Assembly: GCA_947629795.1 (NCBI GenBank)
Contig: CANRFC010000003.1
Location: 87,956-151,955 of the forward strand
Source: an uncultured Oscillospiraceae bacterium
Lineage (GTDB): Bacteria; Bacillota; Clostridia; Oscillospirales; Oscillospiraceae
DNA: 64,000 nt
Direction of reading: 5' to 3'
The notes beneath the pieces were generated by a model. The model did no database searches, was not told the origin of the DNA, and saw only the letters and a list, made by a program, of their open reading frames with translations. A program made the position numbers and the translations under genes. Position 1 is the stretch's first letter. Each line of letters opens with the position of its first letter. Shown here in pieces: positions 16,995 through 25,461 of this stretch.

Positions 16995-19481
16995 ATGAAA
17001 TACATCACCCCCTCCATCCTCTTCGCCCTGGCGGTCATCGCCTTTGTGGTCTGGTTTTACGCCAGATACGCTCTGGCCCAGGGCCCCCTCCGGGCCCGCC
17101 TCTCCCCTGCCGCTCCCCTGCCGGGGAAGCTCACCTTCGCCGGGAAGTGCCACCCCATGGAGAAGGCCGACCGCCTGCCTGTGCTCCTCATCACCCTCCT
17201 CTACGCCCTTACCGCCTTTTTCCAGCTGGGGAACCTCTCCGCCCCCACCACCGTCCACGATTTCGCCGACGGGGAGAGCGTCACCATCGAGCTGAGCCAG
17301 ACCATCTATCTCACCAAGCTCAAATACTTCTCCGGCCTGGGCACCGGCACCGGAAGCGACGCCTCCAACTGCGGCTATAACATCGAAATTTCCGAGGACG
17401 GGGAGCATTGGTCCACCCTCTGGCGGCGCAAGGACGACCCCAATGACAAGGACAAGGTCACCGGTTACTTCTGGGCCGATGCCGAGGGTTTTGCCCCCGA
17501 CTACGCCATGAAGCAGGCCTATAACCAGCTCTACAAGTGGCTGGAGATCGAGCCGGAGAACCCCCAGAATGTCCGCTATCTCCGCATCACCGGCAAGGCC
17601 GACCCGGGCAAGAGCGTCCTCCAGCTCTCCGAGCTGGCCCTGTGCTCCAGCGTGGGGGAGAGCCGGGACCCCGAGGGCCGGCTGAACATCTCCCCCACCG
17701 GCGACCCCGAAGGCAAGGGCATCACCGCCACCGGCTGCGACGCCCTCTTCGACGAGGGGGACACGGTCCCCGCCAAGTCCACCTGGCACAACTCCACCTA
17801 CTTTGACGAGATCTACCACGCCCGCACCGCCAAGGAGCACATCGACGGGGTCTACCCCTACGAGGTCACCCACCCGCCCCTGGGCAAGCTCATCCTGGGC
17901 CTGGGCATCCGGCTCTTCGGCATGACTCCCTTCGGCTGGCGGTTCATGGGGACCCTCTTCGGAGTGCTCATGCTCCCCATCCTCTATGTCTTTTTGAAGA
18001 ATATGTTCGGCAAGACCCCGGTGGCCGCCTGCGGCACCACCCTCTTCGCCTGCGAGTTCATGCACCTGACCCAGACCCGCATCGCCACCATCGACACCTA
18101 CGCCGTCTTCTTCATCCTGTGCATGTACTTCTTTATGTACCGCTACCTCACCCTCCCCGCCGGGACGCCCTTCTCCAAGGGGGCCCTCCCCCTCTTCCTC
18201 TCGGGGCTCATGTGGGGCCTGGGAGCGGCCAGCAAGTGGACGGTGTTCTACGCCGGGGTGGGCCTGGCAGTGGTCTACTTCATGGGTCTCTGGCAAAAGC
18301 TCCGGGACTGGCCCGCCCCGCCCTCCCGGGAGAGCGAAGCCCCCGCCGGGACCGCCCCCGCCTCCGGCCAACGGGCCAAGCAGGGCTCCACCCAGGCGCA
18401 GGCCGCCCCCCGCACCCCCCTCCGCACCAAGAAGGGCGCGGACGGGGCCTCGGACATGCCCGACGGGACCGCGGAAAAGGCCCAGTGGCTCACCGCCACC
18501 CTCCTTTTCTCAGTGCTGTGCTTTATCCTCCTGCCCTTCGCCATCTACACCGCCGCCTATATCCCCTACGCCCGGGCCCTGGAGGTGGACCTGTTCGCCC
18601 ACAGCGACAAAAACGGCCTGGCCCTCCTCTTCCGGAACGTGTGGGACACCTTCTCCGGCGCCGCCGGCGCCGAGGGCTACAAGGCCGCCTACATTCCCCA
18701 GGACAATCTGCTGAACATCATGGCCAACAACCAGTGGTATATGTTCCACTACCACAACGGGGTCACCTCCTCCCACCCCTACTCGGCCTGGTGGTTCCAG
18801 TGGGTGGTGGACGCCCGGCCCATCCTCTACTACATGGACAACGACGTCTCCGGCTTCACCACCCGGTTCGCCGCCTTCTCCAACCCGGTGGTGTGCTGGG
18901 GCGGGATCCTGGCGATTCTGACCTGTTTTGCCCGGTCCTGGCGGAGGATCTGGTCCAAGCTGGTCTTCTTGTGGGGCTTCGGGCTCTTTGCCGCCCTGGT
19001 GACCTGCGAGGTCCAGCAGACCCCCAACGGGGTCTTTGAGCTGGGGTTCCAGACCTTCTTCTCCGGCGAAGGGAGCGAAGCGGAACGGGGCGTTTTCGCT
19101 CGGAATTTGGTCATTTTAGCGGCATTTCTGGTACTTTATCTTGCTGTGTCCGGGGTCATCGCCCTGCTCTCCCGGGGACAGGCGGACGGGCAGAGCGCCT
19201 TTGTCACCGTGGCGTTTCTGGCCCAGTTGGTGCCCTGGATGTTCGTGGGGCGGACCACCTTTGAGTACCACTACTTCCCCTCCATCCTCTTCCTGGTTTT
19301 TGCCATTTCCCTGTTATTTGACAAGATCTGGAAGGAAAGAGACCGTCTCTACCCCCCTGTTTTGGGCCTGGTGGGGCTCTCGTTGGGGCTCTATCTGGTC
19401 TTCTACCCGGTGCTCATCGGACTGCAGATCCCCACCTGGTACGAGCCCCTGGTGAAGTGGATCGAATCCTGGCCGTTTTAA
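16995..19481 (+). CDS. PMT-family (GT39) glycosyltransferase with discoidin-like insert
   Basis: An 828-residue polytopic membrane glycosyltransferase of the protein O-mannosyltransferase / GT39 superfamily, using a lipid-linked sugar outside the membrane. The diagnostic region is DEIYHARTAKEHIDGVYPYE followed by THPPLGKLILGLGIRLFGM (about residue 270 onward), with the acidic DE pair after the first spans. Unusually, about 190 residues separate the early membrane spans (1-25 and 57-77) from this motif; within them SVTIELSQTIYLTKLKYFSG and YNIEISEDGEHWSTLWRR look like an F5/8-type-C (discoidin) carbohydrate-binding fold. A charged low-complexity loop lies near residues 440-495. About ten further spans follow. 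Acceptor unknown; single gene. Confidence 0.88.
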   Translation: MKYITPSILFALAVIAFVVWFYARYALAQGPLRARLSPAAPLPGKLTFAGKCHPMEKADRLPVLLITLLYALTAFFQLGNLSAPTTVHDFADGESVTIELSQTIYLTKLKYFSGLGTGTGSDASNCGYNIEISEDGEHWSTLWRRKDDPNDKDKVTGYFWADAEGFAPDYAMKQAYNQLYKWLEIEPENPQNVRYLRITGKADPGKSVLQLSELALCSSVGESRDPEGRLNISPTGDPEGKGITATGCDALFDEGDTVPAKSTWHNSTYFDEIYHARTAKEHIDGVYPYEVTHPPLGKLILGLGIRLFGMTPFGWRFMGTLFGVLMLPILYVFLKNMFGKTPVAACGTTLFACEFMHLTQTRIATIDTYAVFFILCMYFFMYRYLTLPAGTPFSKGALPLFLSGLMWGLGAASKWTVFYAGVGLAVVYFMGLWQKLRDWPAPPSRESEAPAGTAPASGQRAKQGSTQAQAAPRTPLRTKKGADGASDMPDGTAEKAQWLTATLLFSVLCFILLPFAIYTAAYIPYARALEVDLFAHSDKNGLALLFRNVWDTFSGAAGAEGYKAAYIPQDNLLNIMANNQWYMFHYHNGVTSSHPYSAWWFQWVVDARPILYYMDNDVSGFTTRFAAFSNPVVCWGGILAILTCFARSWRRIWSKLVFLWGFGLFAALVTCEVQQTPNGVFELGFQTFFSGEGSEAERGVFARNLVILAAFLVLYLAVSGVIALLSRGQADGQSAFVTVAFLAQLVPWMFVGRTTFEYHYFPSILFLVFAISLLFDKIWKERDRLYPPVLGLVGLSLGLYLVFYPVLIGLQIPTWYEPLVKWIESWPF

Positions 19482-19594
19482 CATTGCGGGGGTATTGAAA
19501 AAGACTGCGTGCCCGGCCGCCGGGGACGGCAGCCCCTGCGCCAGCCCCTCCGGCGGCGGGTGGTATCCCATGACCGAGCCGCCCGGCAAGACAT

Positions 19595-19632
19595 ACAAAA
19601 ACCGCGCCCCATCCGTATGTGGAGGGGCGCGG
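19595..19632 (-). terminator. Terminator of the sugar ABC importer operon
   Basis: Minus-strand AAACCGCGCCCC pairs with GGGGCGCGGTTT across a 13-nt loop, followed by TTTG. It lies 28 nt after the last permease gene. The preceding stretch from 19482 holds no gene I can support. Confidence 0.8.
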
Positions 19633-19659
19633 TTTGTTTTCCGTAAGATCGGCGGGGGC

Positions 19660-20532
19660 TCAGCCCTTGACGCCGCCGGAGGCCAGGCCGCTGACCAGAT
19701 TCTTCTCGATGCACATGAAGAGGATGACCACGGGGACGATGGCAAAGATGGAGGAGGCGAAGAGGTACTGCCACTCGATCATGTCATAGCCGTTGAAGAT
19801 GTTGATACCCACGGTCATGGGCTTGAGGGTGTTGGAGGAGATGAGGGTCAGGGCCACGGTGTACTCGTTCCAGGCGTTGATGAAGATGAAGATCAGGGTG
19901 GTGACGATGCCGGGGGCGGCCACGGGGAGGAGCACCTTGAGCATGGCCTGGACCCGGCTGCAGCCGTCGATGGTGGCGGCCTGCTCCATCTCGGCGGAGA
20001 TGGACATGAAGGTCCCCCGGAGGAGCCACACGGTGAAGGCCTGGTTGAAGGCGGCGTTGATGAGGATCAGGCCCAGCAGGCTGTCGGTGAGGCCCAGGCG
20101 CATCATCACGCTGTAAATGCCGATGAGGAGCACCACCGGGGCGAACATCTGGGAGACGATGATGAAGCCCAGGAAGGCGGTCTGCCCCTTGAACCTCATG
20201 CGGCTGAGGGCGTAGGCCGCCGGGATGCCGCAGACCATGGCGATGACGGTGGAGCCGCCGGCGATGATCAGGGAGTTGAGCATGTACCGGGCCATGGGAG
20301 CCTTCTTCCAGATGTCGATGAAGTTGCTCCACAGGGGCTGGATGGGGAAGACGGTGCCGTTGGCCGAGAAGATCTCCGAGCGGCTCTTCAGGGCGGTGCA
20401 GAACATGGCGAAATAGGGATAGAGGGTGATGACGCACACGTCCAGGACCACAAAGTAGAGCAGCAGCCGCAGGACCACCTTTTTCAGGGACAGGGGCTTT
20501 TTGTTCAGGGTCATGGTATCCGGCTTGCTCAT
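19660..20532 (-). CDS. Sugar ABC transporter permease (MalG/CUT1 type)
   Basis: A 290-residue inner-membrane permease with six predicted spans. The cytoplasmic EAA loop that contacts the ATPase reads EMEQAATIDGCSRVQAMLKV, followed by LPVAAPGIVTT, the standard MalG-type form. Its ATG shares one base with the upstream permease stop (TGATG), showing tight coupling. With the partner permease and the lipoprotein upstream it forms a carbohydrate importer. No ATP-binding subunit is encoded nearby, so a shared MsmX-like ATPase elsewhere is expected. Confidence 0.95.
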   Translation of the reverse strand: MSKPDTMTLNKKPLSLKKVVLRLLLYFVVLDVCVITLYPYFAMFCTALKSRSEIFSANGTVFPIQPLWSNFIDIWKKAPMARYMLNSLIIAGGSTVIAMVCGIPAAYALSRMRFKGQTAFLGFIIVSQMFAPVVLLIGIYSVMMRLGLTDSLLGLILINAAFNQAFTVWLLRGTFMSISAEMEQAATIDGCSRVQAMLKVLLPVAAPGIVTTLIFIFINAWNEYTVALTLISSNTLKPMTVGINIFNGYDMIEWQYLFASSIFAIVPVVILFMCIEKNLVSGLASGGVKG

Positions 20533-21467
20533 CAGCTCTCATCTCCTTTCCGCAGGGTGTAGACCATGTAGACGCTGGCGCACACCAGCAGGATGAGGAA
20601 GCCCAGCACCGAGACGGCGGCGGCCTCCCCCTGGCGGCCCCGGTAGAAGGCCAGCTTGTAGAGGTAGGTCACCAGGGTGTCGGTGCGGTTGGCCGGGTCG
20701 CCCTTGGTGATGACCCAGACGATGGGGAAGGAGTTGAACACGTAGATGATGTTCAGCACCGTGGACACCGTCAGGGAGGGACGCACCAGGGGCAGAGTGA
20801 TGTGGAAGAGCTTCTGGAAGTAGCTGGCCCCGTCCACGGTGGCCGCCTCGTAGAGGGAGGCGTCGATGCTCTGCAGGCCCGAGAGGACGCAGAAGGTGAC
20901 GAAGGGGATGGTGACGAAGATGCCGCAGGCCATCTCCCAGCCGAAGTACGCCTCGGGGGTGGGGGTCCAGTTCACCGCCTGCTTGATGATGCCCAGGCGC
21001 AGGAGCAGGGTGTTGAGGGTGCCGAAGTCGGTGTCGATGATGAACTTCCAGGTGCTGGCCTGGATGACCAGGGTGGTGGCCCAGGGGAAGACCACGATGG
21101 CCCGGGCGATCTTCCGGCCGTGGAACTTGTTGTTGAGCACCAGGGCCAGCATGAAGCCCAGCACGGTGGACAGGACCACCACCACCACGGTCCACACCAG
21201 GGTGTTCTTCAGGATCATGCCGAAGGCCGGGGTCTTCAGGACCTTGGCAAAGTTTTCAAAGCCGGCGAAGTCCTTGATGAGGCCGGCCTTGGTCACATGG
21301 CTCATGGACAGCCGGAAGACGAAGAAGATGGGCACCAGGATGAACACCGCCATGAGGATCACACTGGGGGCGATCCAGATGTAGGGCTCCACCCGGCGGA
21401 ATCTTTGCTTTCCGGTCAGCTTTTTCTGTTCCCCCTGGGCGGGGGCGGTCTGCTCGCTGCGTTTCAC
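20532..21467 (-). CDS. Sugar ABC transporter permease (MalF/CUT1 type)
   Basis: A 311-residue permease with an N-terminal cytoplasmic tail and six spans; the first is near residues 30-50 (WIAPSVILMAVFILVPIFFV). The EAA loop is SLYEAATVDGASYFQKLFHI followed by TLPLVRPSL. It pairs with the MalG-type permease, which it overlaps by 1 nt. It lies 218 nt downstream of the binding-protein gene, a gap holding a stable hairpin that may let the binding protein be made in excess. Substrate not determined. Confidence 0.95.
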   Translation of the reverse strand: MKRSEQTAPAQGEQKKLTGKQRFRRVEPYIWIAPSVILMAVFILVPIFFVFRLSMSHVTKAGLIKDFAGFENFAKVLKTPAFGMILKNTLVWTVVVVVLSTVLGFMLALVLNNKFHGRKIARAIVVFPWATTLVIQASTWKFIIDTDFGTLNTLLLRLGIIKQAVNWTPTPEAYFGWEMACGIFVTIPFVTFCVLSGLQSIDASLYEAATVDGASYFQKLFHITLPLVRPSLTVSTVLNIIYVFNSFPIVWVITKGDPANRTDTLVTYLYKLAFYRGRQGEAAAVSVLGFLILLVCASVYMVYTLRKGDES

Positions 21468-21617
21468 CGGGGCACCTCCCTTTTCTTGTTTCGATTCGTT
21501 TCTCCCCGGCCAACGTGGCGCGCTGTGCCTTCCGAGGGGAATGGCCCGCCGGTACGCCCTCTCCGGGGCGGTCCGGGGGAACTTCGGGGCCGCTTTTCCT
21601 CTTTGGATAATAGCAGA

Positions 21618-21642
21618 GGGACCGGGCCAATCGCCCGGCCCC
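21618..21642 (-). promoter_or_regulatory. Intercistronic hairpin between binding protein and permeases
   Basis: GGGACCGGGC pairs with GCCCGGCCCC around a short loop. There is no good T run, so read-through into the permeases is likely. Such stem-loops often stabilise the upstream binding-protein message; that role is inferred. Confidence 0.55.
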
Positions 21643-21685
21643 TCGCTGCTATCTCATTTCAAGCGGCTGGGATCTGTTTCAGGTC

Positions 21686-22996
21686 TTAGCCGGCGATCTC
21701 AGCCTGGAGATTGTCCAGCAGCTCGCGGACGTCGCCGCCCAGGAGGGCCTGCTGCTCCACGTCGATGACGCCCTGCTTCACGTCAGCCCACTCGGCCTTG
21801 GCCACGGGGTAGAACTTGCAGGAGCCGATGATGTCCACCCAGGGGGCCTGGGCGGGATCGGCAGCGGCCAGCGCCTCGCCGCCGGCCTCGGTGGCGGGAA
21901 GGAAGCCCTCCATCAGGACCCACTCGTTGTAGCGCTCGTCCTCATAGAAGAAGTCGAAGAAGGTCTTGATGGCCTCCACCTCGGCGTCGGTCCGGCCGTC
22001 CTTCTTGAAGCACATGAAGCGGTCCATGACGCCGGCGGAGACGGAGGGGTTACCGCCGTTGGTGGGGATGGCGCCGAAGCCGTAGTTGACGGAGTAGCCG
22101 TTGGCCTCCACGTAAGTAGGAATGGAGTTGGGGCCGATCATCATGGCCAGCTGGCCGGCGCCGAACATATCCTGGAGGGTGTAACGGTTGTCGTTGGCGG
22201 GGTCGGTGTTGGTCAGGCCGGAGTTGACCAGGTCGATGGCGTACTCCACGGCCTCCACGTTGGCGTCGCAGTTGAGGATCCAGTTGCCGTCGGCGTCGGT
22301 GAAGCCGCCGCCGTTGTTCCAGGTGTAGTAGGCGAAGCAGGCCTGGCCCTCGTCGGTGGTCATATCCACGCCCCAGGGATAGATGTTGGCGTCATAGGCC
22401 TTGATCTTCTCGCAGGCGGCCTTGAGCTCGTCCCAGGTGGTGGGGATCTCGGTGACGCCGGCGGCGTCAAGGATGTCCTTGTTGTAGTACATGGCCCGGG
22501 CGGAGGCCAGGTCGGGGATGGCCCAGATGGTGCCGTCCACGTTGGACTCCTCCAGGAAGGCGGGATAGAGCTTGGCATAGGTCTCGTCGGAGACCACTTC
22601 CTTGATGGGCACCAGCAGGTCGTCGGCCTGATAGTCGGCGAACACGTCGATGTTCAGCACGTCAGGGGCGTTGCCGTTGGCGATACGGGTGTTGACCACG
22701 GTGTAGATGTCGGCCCAGGAGACCACTTCCAGGACCAGGTTGATGTCGGGATAGGTGTCGTTGAACTCCTTGACGAAGTCGTCGTACCAGGCGTTGGTGT
22801 TCTGGCCGTACTGGGCGGCGATGACGTTGATGGTGACCTTCTCACCGGAGGGCTCGGCGGCCTGGCTCTGAGCGGGAGCGGGATCGGCAGCCTTGGACTC
22901 CTCAGGGGCCTTGGACTCGGTAGTCCCACCGCCGCCGCAGGCAGCCAGGGACAGGCTCATGCTGAGAGCCAGGAGCAGGGCAAGGGGTTTCTTCAT
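21686..22996 (-). CDS. Extracellular sugar-binding lipoprotein of the ABC importer
   Basis: A 436-residue solute-binding protein (family 1). The start ATG 22996 gives a perfect lipoprotein signal, MKKPLALLLALSMSLSLAAC, with the lipobox cysteine at residue 20 followed by a Gly/Ser/Pro linker; an ATG 43 codons upstream has no ribosome site and is rejected, while AAGGAGG precedes 22996. The mature part has periplasmic-binding-protein features such as DFVKEFNDTYPDINLVLE and GAGQLAMMIGP. It would deliver an oligosaccharide to the two permeases downstream. The specific sugar cannot be told. Confidence 0.93.
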   Translation of the reverse strand: MKKPLALLLALSMSLSLAACGGGGTTESKAPEESKAADPAPAQSQAAEPSGEKVTINVIAAQYGQNTNAWYDDFVKEFNDTYPDINLVLEVVSWADIYTVVNTRIANGNAPDVLNIDVFADYQADDLLVPIKEVVSDETYAKLYPAFLEESNVDGTIWAIPDLASARAMYYNKDILDAAGVTEIPTTWDELKAACEKIKAYDANIYPWGVDMTTDEGQACFAYYTWNNGGGFTDADGNWILNCDANVEAVEYAIDLVNSGLTNTDPANDNRYTLQDMFGAGQLAMMIGPNSIPTYVEANGYSVNYGFGAIPTNGGNPSVSAGVMDRFMCFKKDGRTDAEVEAIKTFFDFFYEDERYNEWVLMEGFLPATEAGGEALAAADPAQAPWVDIIGSCKFYPVAKAEWADVKQGVIDVEQQALLGGDVRELLDNLQAEIAG

Positions 22997-23017
22997 AGTA
23001 TTGTACTCCTCCTTAAT

Positions 23018-23040
23018 CCGACCTGCCTTCGGCAGGTCGG
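23018..23040 (-). promoter_or_regulatory. 5'-UTR hairpin before the sugar-binding lipoprotein
   Basis: A perfect 10-bp stem, CCGACCTGCC with GGCAGGTCGG, and 3-nt loop lies just upstream of the ribosome site, at the 5' end of the predicted transcript. It may protect the message or affect initiation. Confidence 0.65.
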
Positions 23041-23082
23041 AGATTATAATGAAATTATAATCTCTTTTTTCACTTTCGTCAA
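23041..23082 (-). promoter_or_regulatory. Promoter with overlapping palindromic operator, sugar importer operon
   Basis: Minus-strand TTGACG (23082-23077), exactly 17 nt and a perfect TATAAT (23059-23054). A perfect inverted repeat, AGATTATAAT-GAA-ATTATAATCT (23041-23063), covers the -10 and the start region, the position expected for a repressor operator. No regulator gene is adjacent. Confidence 0.75.
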
Positions 23083-23193
23083 TATGCTGGAAGAACTTTT
23101 TCCCGTTTGTGCCGGAATTAGTCACTTTGACAAAAATGTAACGAGGTGAAACAATTGCCGTAAGAAAGAGCCTTTGCGGGCCTCCCCGGGAGC

Positions 23194-23227
23194 GAAAAAA
23201 GTCCCCTCCTTTTTCAGGAAGGGACTT
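23194..23227 (-). terminator. Terminator of the Big2-domain protein gene
   Basis: Minus-strand AAGTCCCTTCC pairs with GGAGGGGACTT and is followed by T6; it sits about 34 nt after the stop. Confidence 0.85.
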
Positions 23228-23260
23228 GAAAATCTGGAATTTTTTGTGATGTCTCCGGGC

Positions 23261-24328
23261 TCAGAACCGGCAGCGCACGATGCACTTGAGGGTCTGCCCG
23301 TCCACCGTGGCGGTGACGGTGCAGGTGCCCTTGGCCACGGCGGTGACGGTGCCGTCGGAACCGATGGTGGCCACGCCGCTGTCCGAGGAGCTCCAGGTCA
23401 CGGCGGAGTCGCTGCCCTTGACCTGCATGCGGAAGGTCTCCCCCTTGGAGAAGAGGGAGAAGTCCTCCCGGTTGAGGCTCAGGCCGGAGGCGGGGGCGGC
23501 GCTCTGGGCCGGGGCCGCGCTCTGGGCGGGGGCGGCGCTCTCGGCGGTATCCTTGAAGCTGCAGCGCACGATGCACTTCTTCTCCCCCACGCCCTCCACC
23601 TTGGCGGTGACGTTCACCGTGCCCTTAGCCACGGCAGTGACCCGGCCGTTGGCGTCCACGGCGGCGATGGAGGGGTCGTCGGAGGTCCAGGTCACCGTCC
23701 CGGTGGTGCCGGCGGGCTGGAAGGTCACGGCCACCCGGTAGCTCTCCCCCTTGGAGAAGAAGGTGAAGTCCTCCTTGCTCAGGGTGAAGCCGGTGGGGGT
23801 GCCGGCGGGGGCGGAAGTGGCGGGAGGCTGGCTCTCCGCCGCCGGGGTGCTGGGCTGGGCAGAGGGGACGGCAGAGGGCTCGGCGCTCTCCTCGGCAGGC
23901 GCGCTGGGCACGCTCTGGTCCGGGGTGGGCTGGGCCGAGACCACCGCCTGGCTCTGGGCCGGGGCCGGACTCTGGCTCTCCTGGGCCTTGCCGCCGCCCA
24001 GGAGGGGCTTGACGATGGACACCACGATGCACACCGCCGCGGCGATGAGGGCCAGGGAGAGGATGGTGAAGAGCACCTGGCGGACGCTGGGGCCGTCCCC
24101 CCGGGGGGCGTCGTCATAGTCGTAATGGCTCTCCCGGTCCTCGGGGGCCAGCCGCTTGCCGCCCACGGGGGCCTCCCCCTCCTCGGGGGGCTGGGGCTGG
24201 TCGGTCTCGTCCCAGCGGCCGGTGCCGTCCCCGTTGCAGAAGGGGCAGCGCCTATATGTAGCCGAGTACAGCTCGCCGCAGTACTCGCATTTGATCAGTT
24301 CGTTCTTTCCGCCTAACCGCTTTGCCAT
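23261..24328 (-). CDS. Membrane-anchored protein with zinc ribbon and two Big2 domains
   Basis: A 355-residue protein. A cytoplasmic N-terminus holds a zinc ribbon (CEYCGELY and CPFCNGDG, residues about 14-33), followed by a membrane span (about residues 86-108, VLFTILSLALIAAAVCIVVSIV), a long Ser/Pro/Ala-rich stalk (about 115-178) and two bacterial Ig-like Big2 domains, each with SKGE, VTWTS/VTWSS, the AVAKGT core and a terminal CIVRC motif. The paired cysteines in each Ig unit could form disulfides. Likely exposed at the cell surface with an adhesion or wall-contact role (inference). It is a single gene with its own terminator. Confidence 0.85.
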   Translation of the reverse strand: MAKRLGGKNELIKCEYCGELYSATYRRCPFCNGDGTGRWDETDQPQPPEEGEAPVGGKRLAPEDRESHYDYDDAPRGDGPSVRQVLFTILSLALIAAAVCIVVSIVKPLLGGGKAQESQSPAPAQSQAVVSAQPTPDQSVPSAPAEESAEPSAVPSAQPSTPAAESQPPATSAPAGTPTGFTLSKEDFTFFSKGESYRVAVTFQPAGTTGTVTWTSDDPSIAAVDANGRVTAVAKGTVNVTAKVEGVGEKKCIVRCSFKDTAESAAPAQSAAPAQSAAPASGLSLNREDFSLFSKGETFRMQVKGSDSAVTWSSSDSGVATIGSDGTVTAVAKGTCTVTATVDGQTLKCIVRCRF

Positions 24329-24433
24329 GGTCCTTCCTCCGTTTCCGAATTCCCCTCTATTTTACACGCTGAAAGGGAAATCGTCAACCCAATGGGGGAA
24401 ATGTTATCATTTGTTAAAATCTCCCCGGCGCTG

Positions 24434-25213
24434 TCAGGAGCTGAGCTTCCGGTAGACCTCCCCGGCCTCCAGGGTCAGACCGTGCTGGGCGGCCAGCTCG
24501 TCCACCGTGACGAAGAGGAAGCCCTTCTGATGGAGGGCATCCACGATCCGGAGGGCGGCCTCCACCGAGGTGGGATAGATGTCGTGGAGGAGGATGATGT
24601 CCCCATCCTGGGCCTTGCCGGTGACGTGGTCCACGATGCGCTCCGCGTCCTTGTCGTCCCAGTCGGTGGGGTCCACCGACCAGAGGATGATGGGGCAGCC
24701 CGCGCGCTTTTTCACCCCGGCGTCCACCATGCCGTAGGGGGGACGAAGGAGGAAGTCGTTGTGGCCCAGGGCCTCCTTCAGGGCGGCCCGGGTCCGGTCC
24801 ACCTGGTCGGCAAAGTCGGCGGCGTTGAGCCCGGTGAGGGCCACGTGGTCGTAGGTGTGGATGCCGATCTGGTGGCCGGCCTCATCCATCCGGCGCAGGA
24901 TGTCCTCACAGCCGGGGATCTGCTCGCCGATGACGAAGAAGGTGGCCTTCACCCCCCGCTCCTCCAGGCCGTCCAGCAGGGCGGTGGTGGTGCTCCGCCG
25001 GGGGCCGTCGTCAAAGGTGAGGGCCACGGTGGGCCGCTGCCCGGAGTGGTCGGGCTCGGCCGGAAGGGCCTGCTCCGGGGCACTGGGGGCGGGCTCCTCC
25101 AGGGGGACCGGGGCGTCGGCGGGAAGGGCGGGGACTTCCCACTCCTCCAGGGGGAGCAGGATCACCGCCAACAGGGCCCAGCAGAGCACCACCCCGCGCC
25201 AGATGTCCTTCAA
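24434..25213 (-). CDS. Polysaccharide deacetylase (NodB homology, PdaA/PgdA-like)
   Basis: An N-terminally anchored, extracytoplasmic metal-dependent deacetylase of peptidoglycan or another amino-sugar polymer. Motif 1 TFDDGPRR has the catalytic/metal Asp pair, motif 2 HTYDH gives the metal histidines and motif 3 includes RPPYG. The N-terminus has one hydrophobic anchor (GVVLCWALLAVILLPL) and a Pro/Glu-rich linker. The start is uncertain: I prefer TTG 25213 (259 residues, GGTGGAG upstream), because a TTGACA promoter box lies at 25353-25348 and the longer frame would begin in it. Monocistronic. Confidence 0.85.
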   Translation of the reverse strand: MKDIWRGVVLCWALLAVILLPLEEWEVPALPADAPVPLEEPAPSAPEQALPAEPDHSGQRPTVALTFDDGPRRSTTTALLDGLEERGVKATFFVIGEQIPGCEDILRRMDEAGHQIGIHTYDHVALTGLNAADFADQVDRTRAALKEALGHNDFLLRPPYGMVDAGVKKRAGCPIILWSVDPTDWDDKDAERIVDHVTGKAQDGDIILLHDIYPTSVEAALRIVDALHQKGFLFVTVDELAAQHGLTLEAGEVYRKLSS

Positions 25214-25324
25214 AAAGCTCCACCGCCCTTTCTTCGCTTTACCGACAGTATGACGCGGCGGGGCTTTTTTTATGGTGGAAATTTTTATGCCGAAGGGCCG
25301 GACTTGCTCTTCTCCGCCGGGGCT

Positions 25325-25353
25325 GATACAATGGACAGGGCGGACCATGTCAA
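25325..25353 (-). promoter_or_regulatory. Promoter of the polysaccharide deacetylase gene
   Basis: Perfect minus-strand TTGACA (25353-25348), 17 nt, then TGTATC (25330-25325) as a weak -10. It helps place the start codon downstream. Confidence 0.5.
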
Positions 25354-25378
25354 GTCTCTGAAATTTTTTTGAAAAGCC

Positions 25379-25407
25379 TGTCACATCCTCCCTCTCCTTT
25401 GCGACTA
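25379..25407 (+). promoter_or_regulatory. Possible ECF-type promoter of the sigma-serpin pair
   Basis: TGTCAC (25379-25384), 17 nt and CGACTA (25402-25407) resemble the bipartite promoters with CG-containing -10 boxes used by some Firmicute ECF sigma factors. If real, the sigma factor would transcribe its own gene. The match is by eye only. Confidence 0.4.
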
Positions 25408-25461
25408 TACAGGCAGAGGGACCTCTTGACATCCCATTTTACACCGAAGGGGGGCCGGGCC

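Noticed and set aside
19482..19659. Possible gene after the GT39 transferase
   Set aside because: The plus-strand open frame there reads through the importer terminator and is a shadow of the permease gene.
22997..23125. Longer N-terminus for the sugar-binding lipoprotein
   Set aside because: It would remove the clear lipoprotein signal and run through the promoter and operator.
25369..25461. Longer N-terminus for the sigma factor
   Set aside because: The extra codons lie in the promoter region and the best ribosome site serves GTG 25462.
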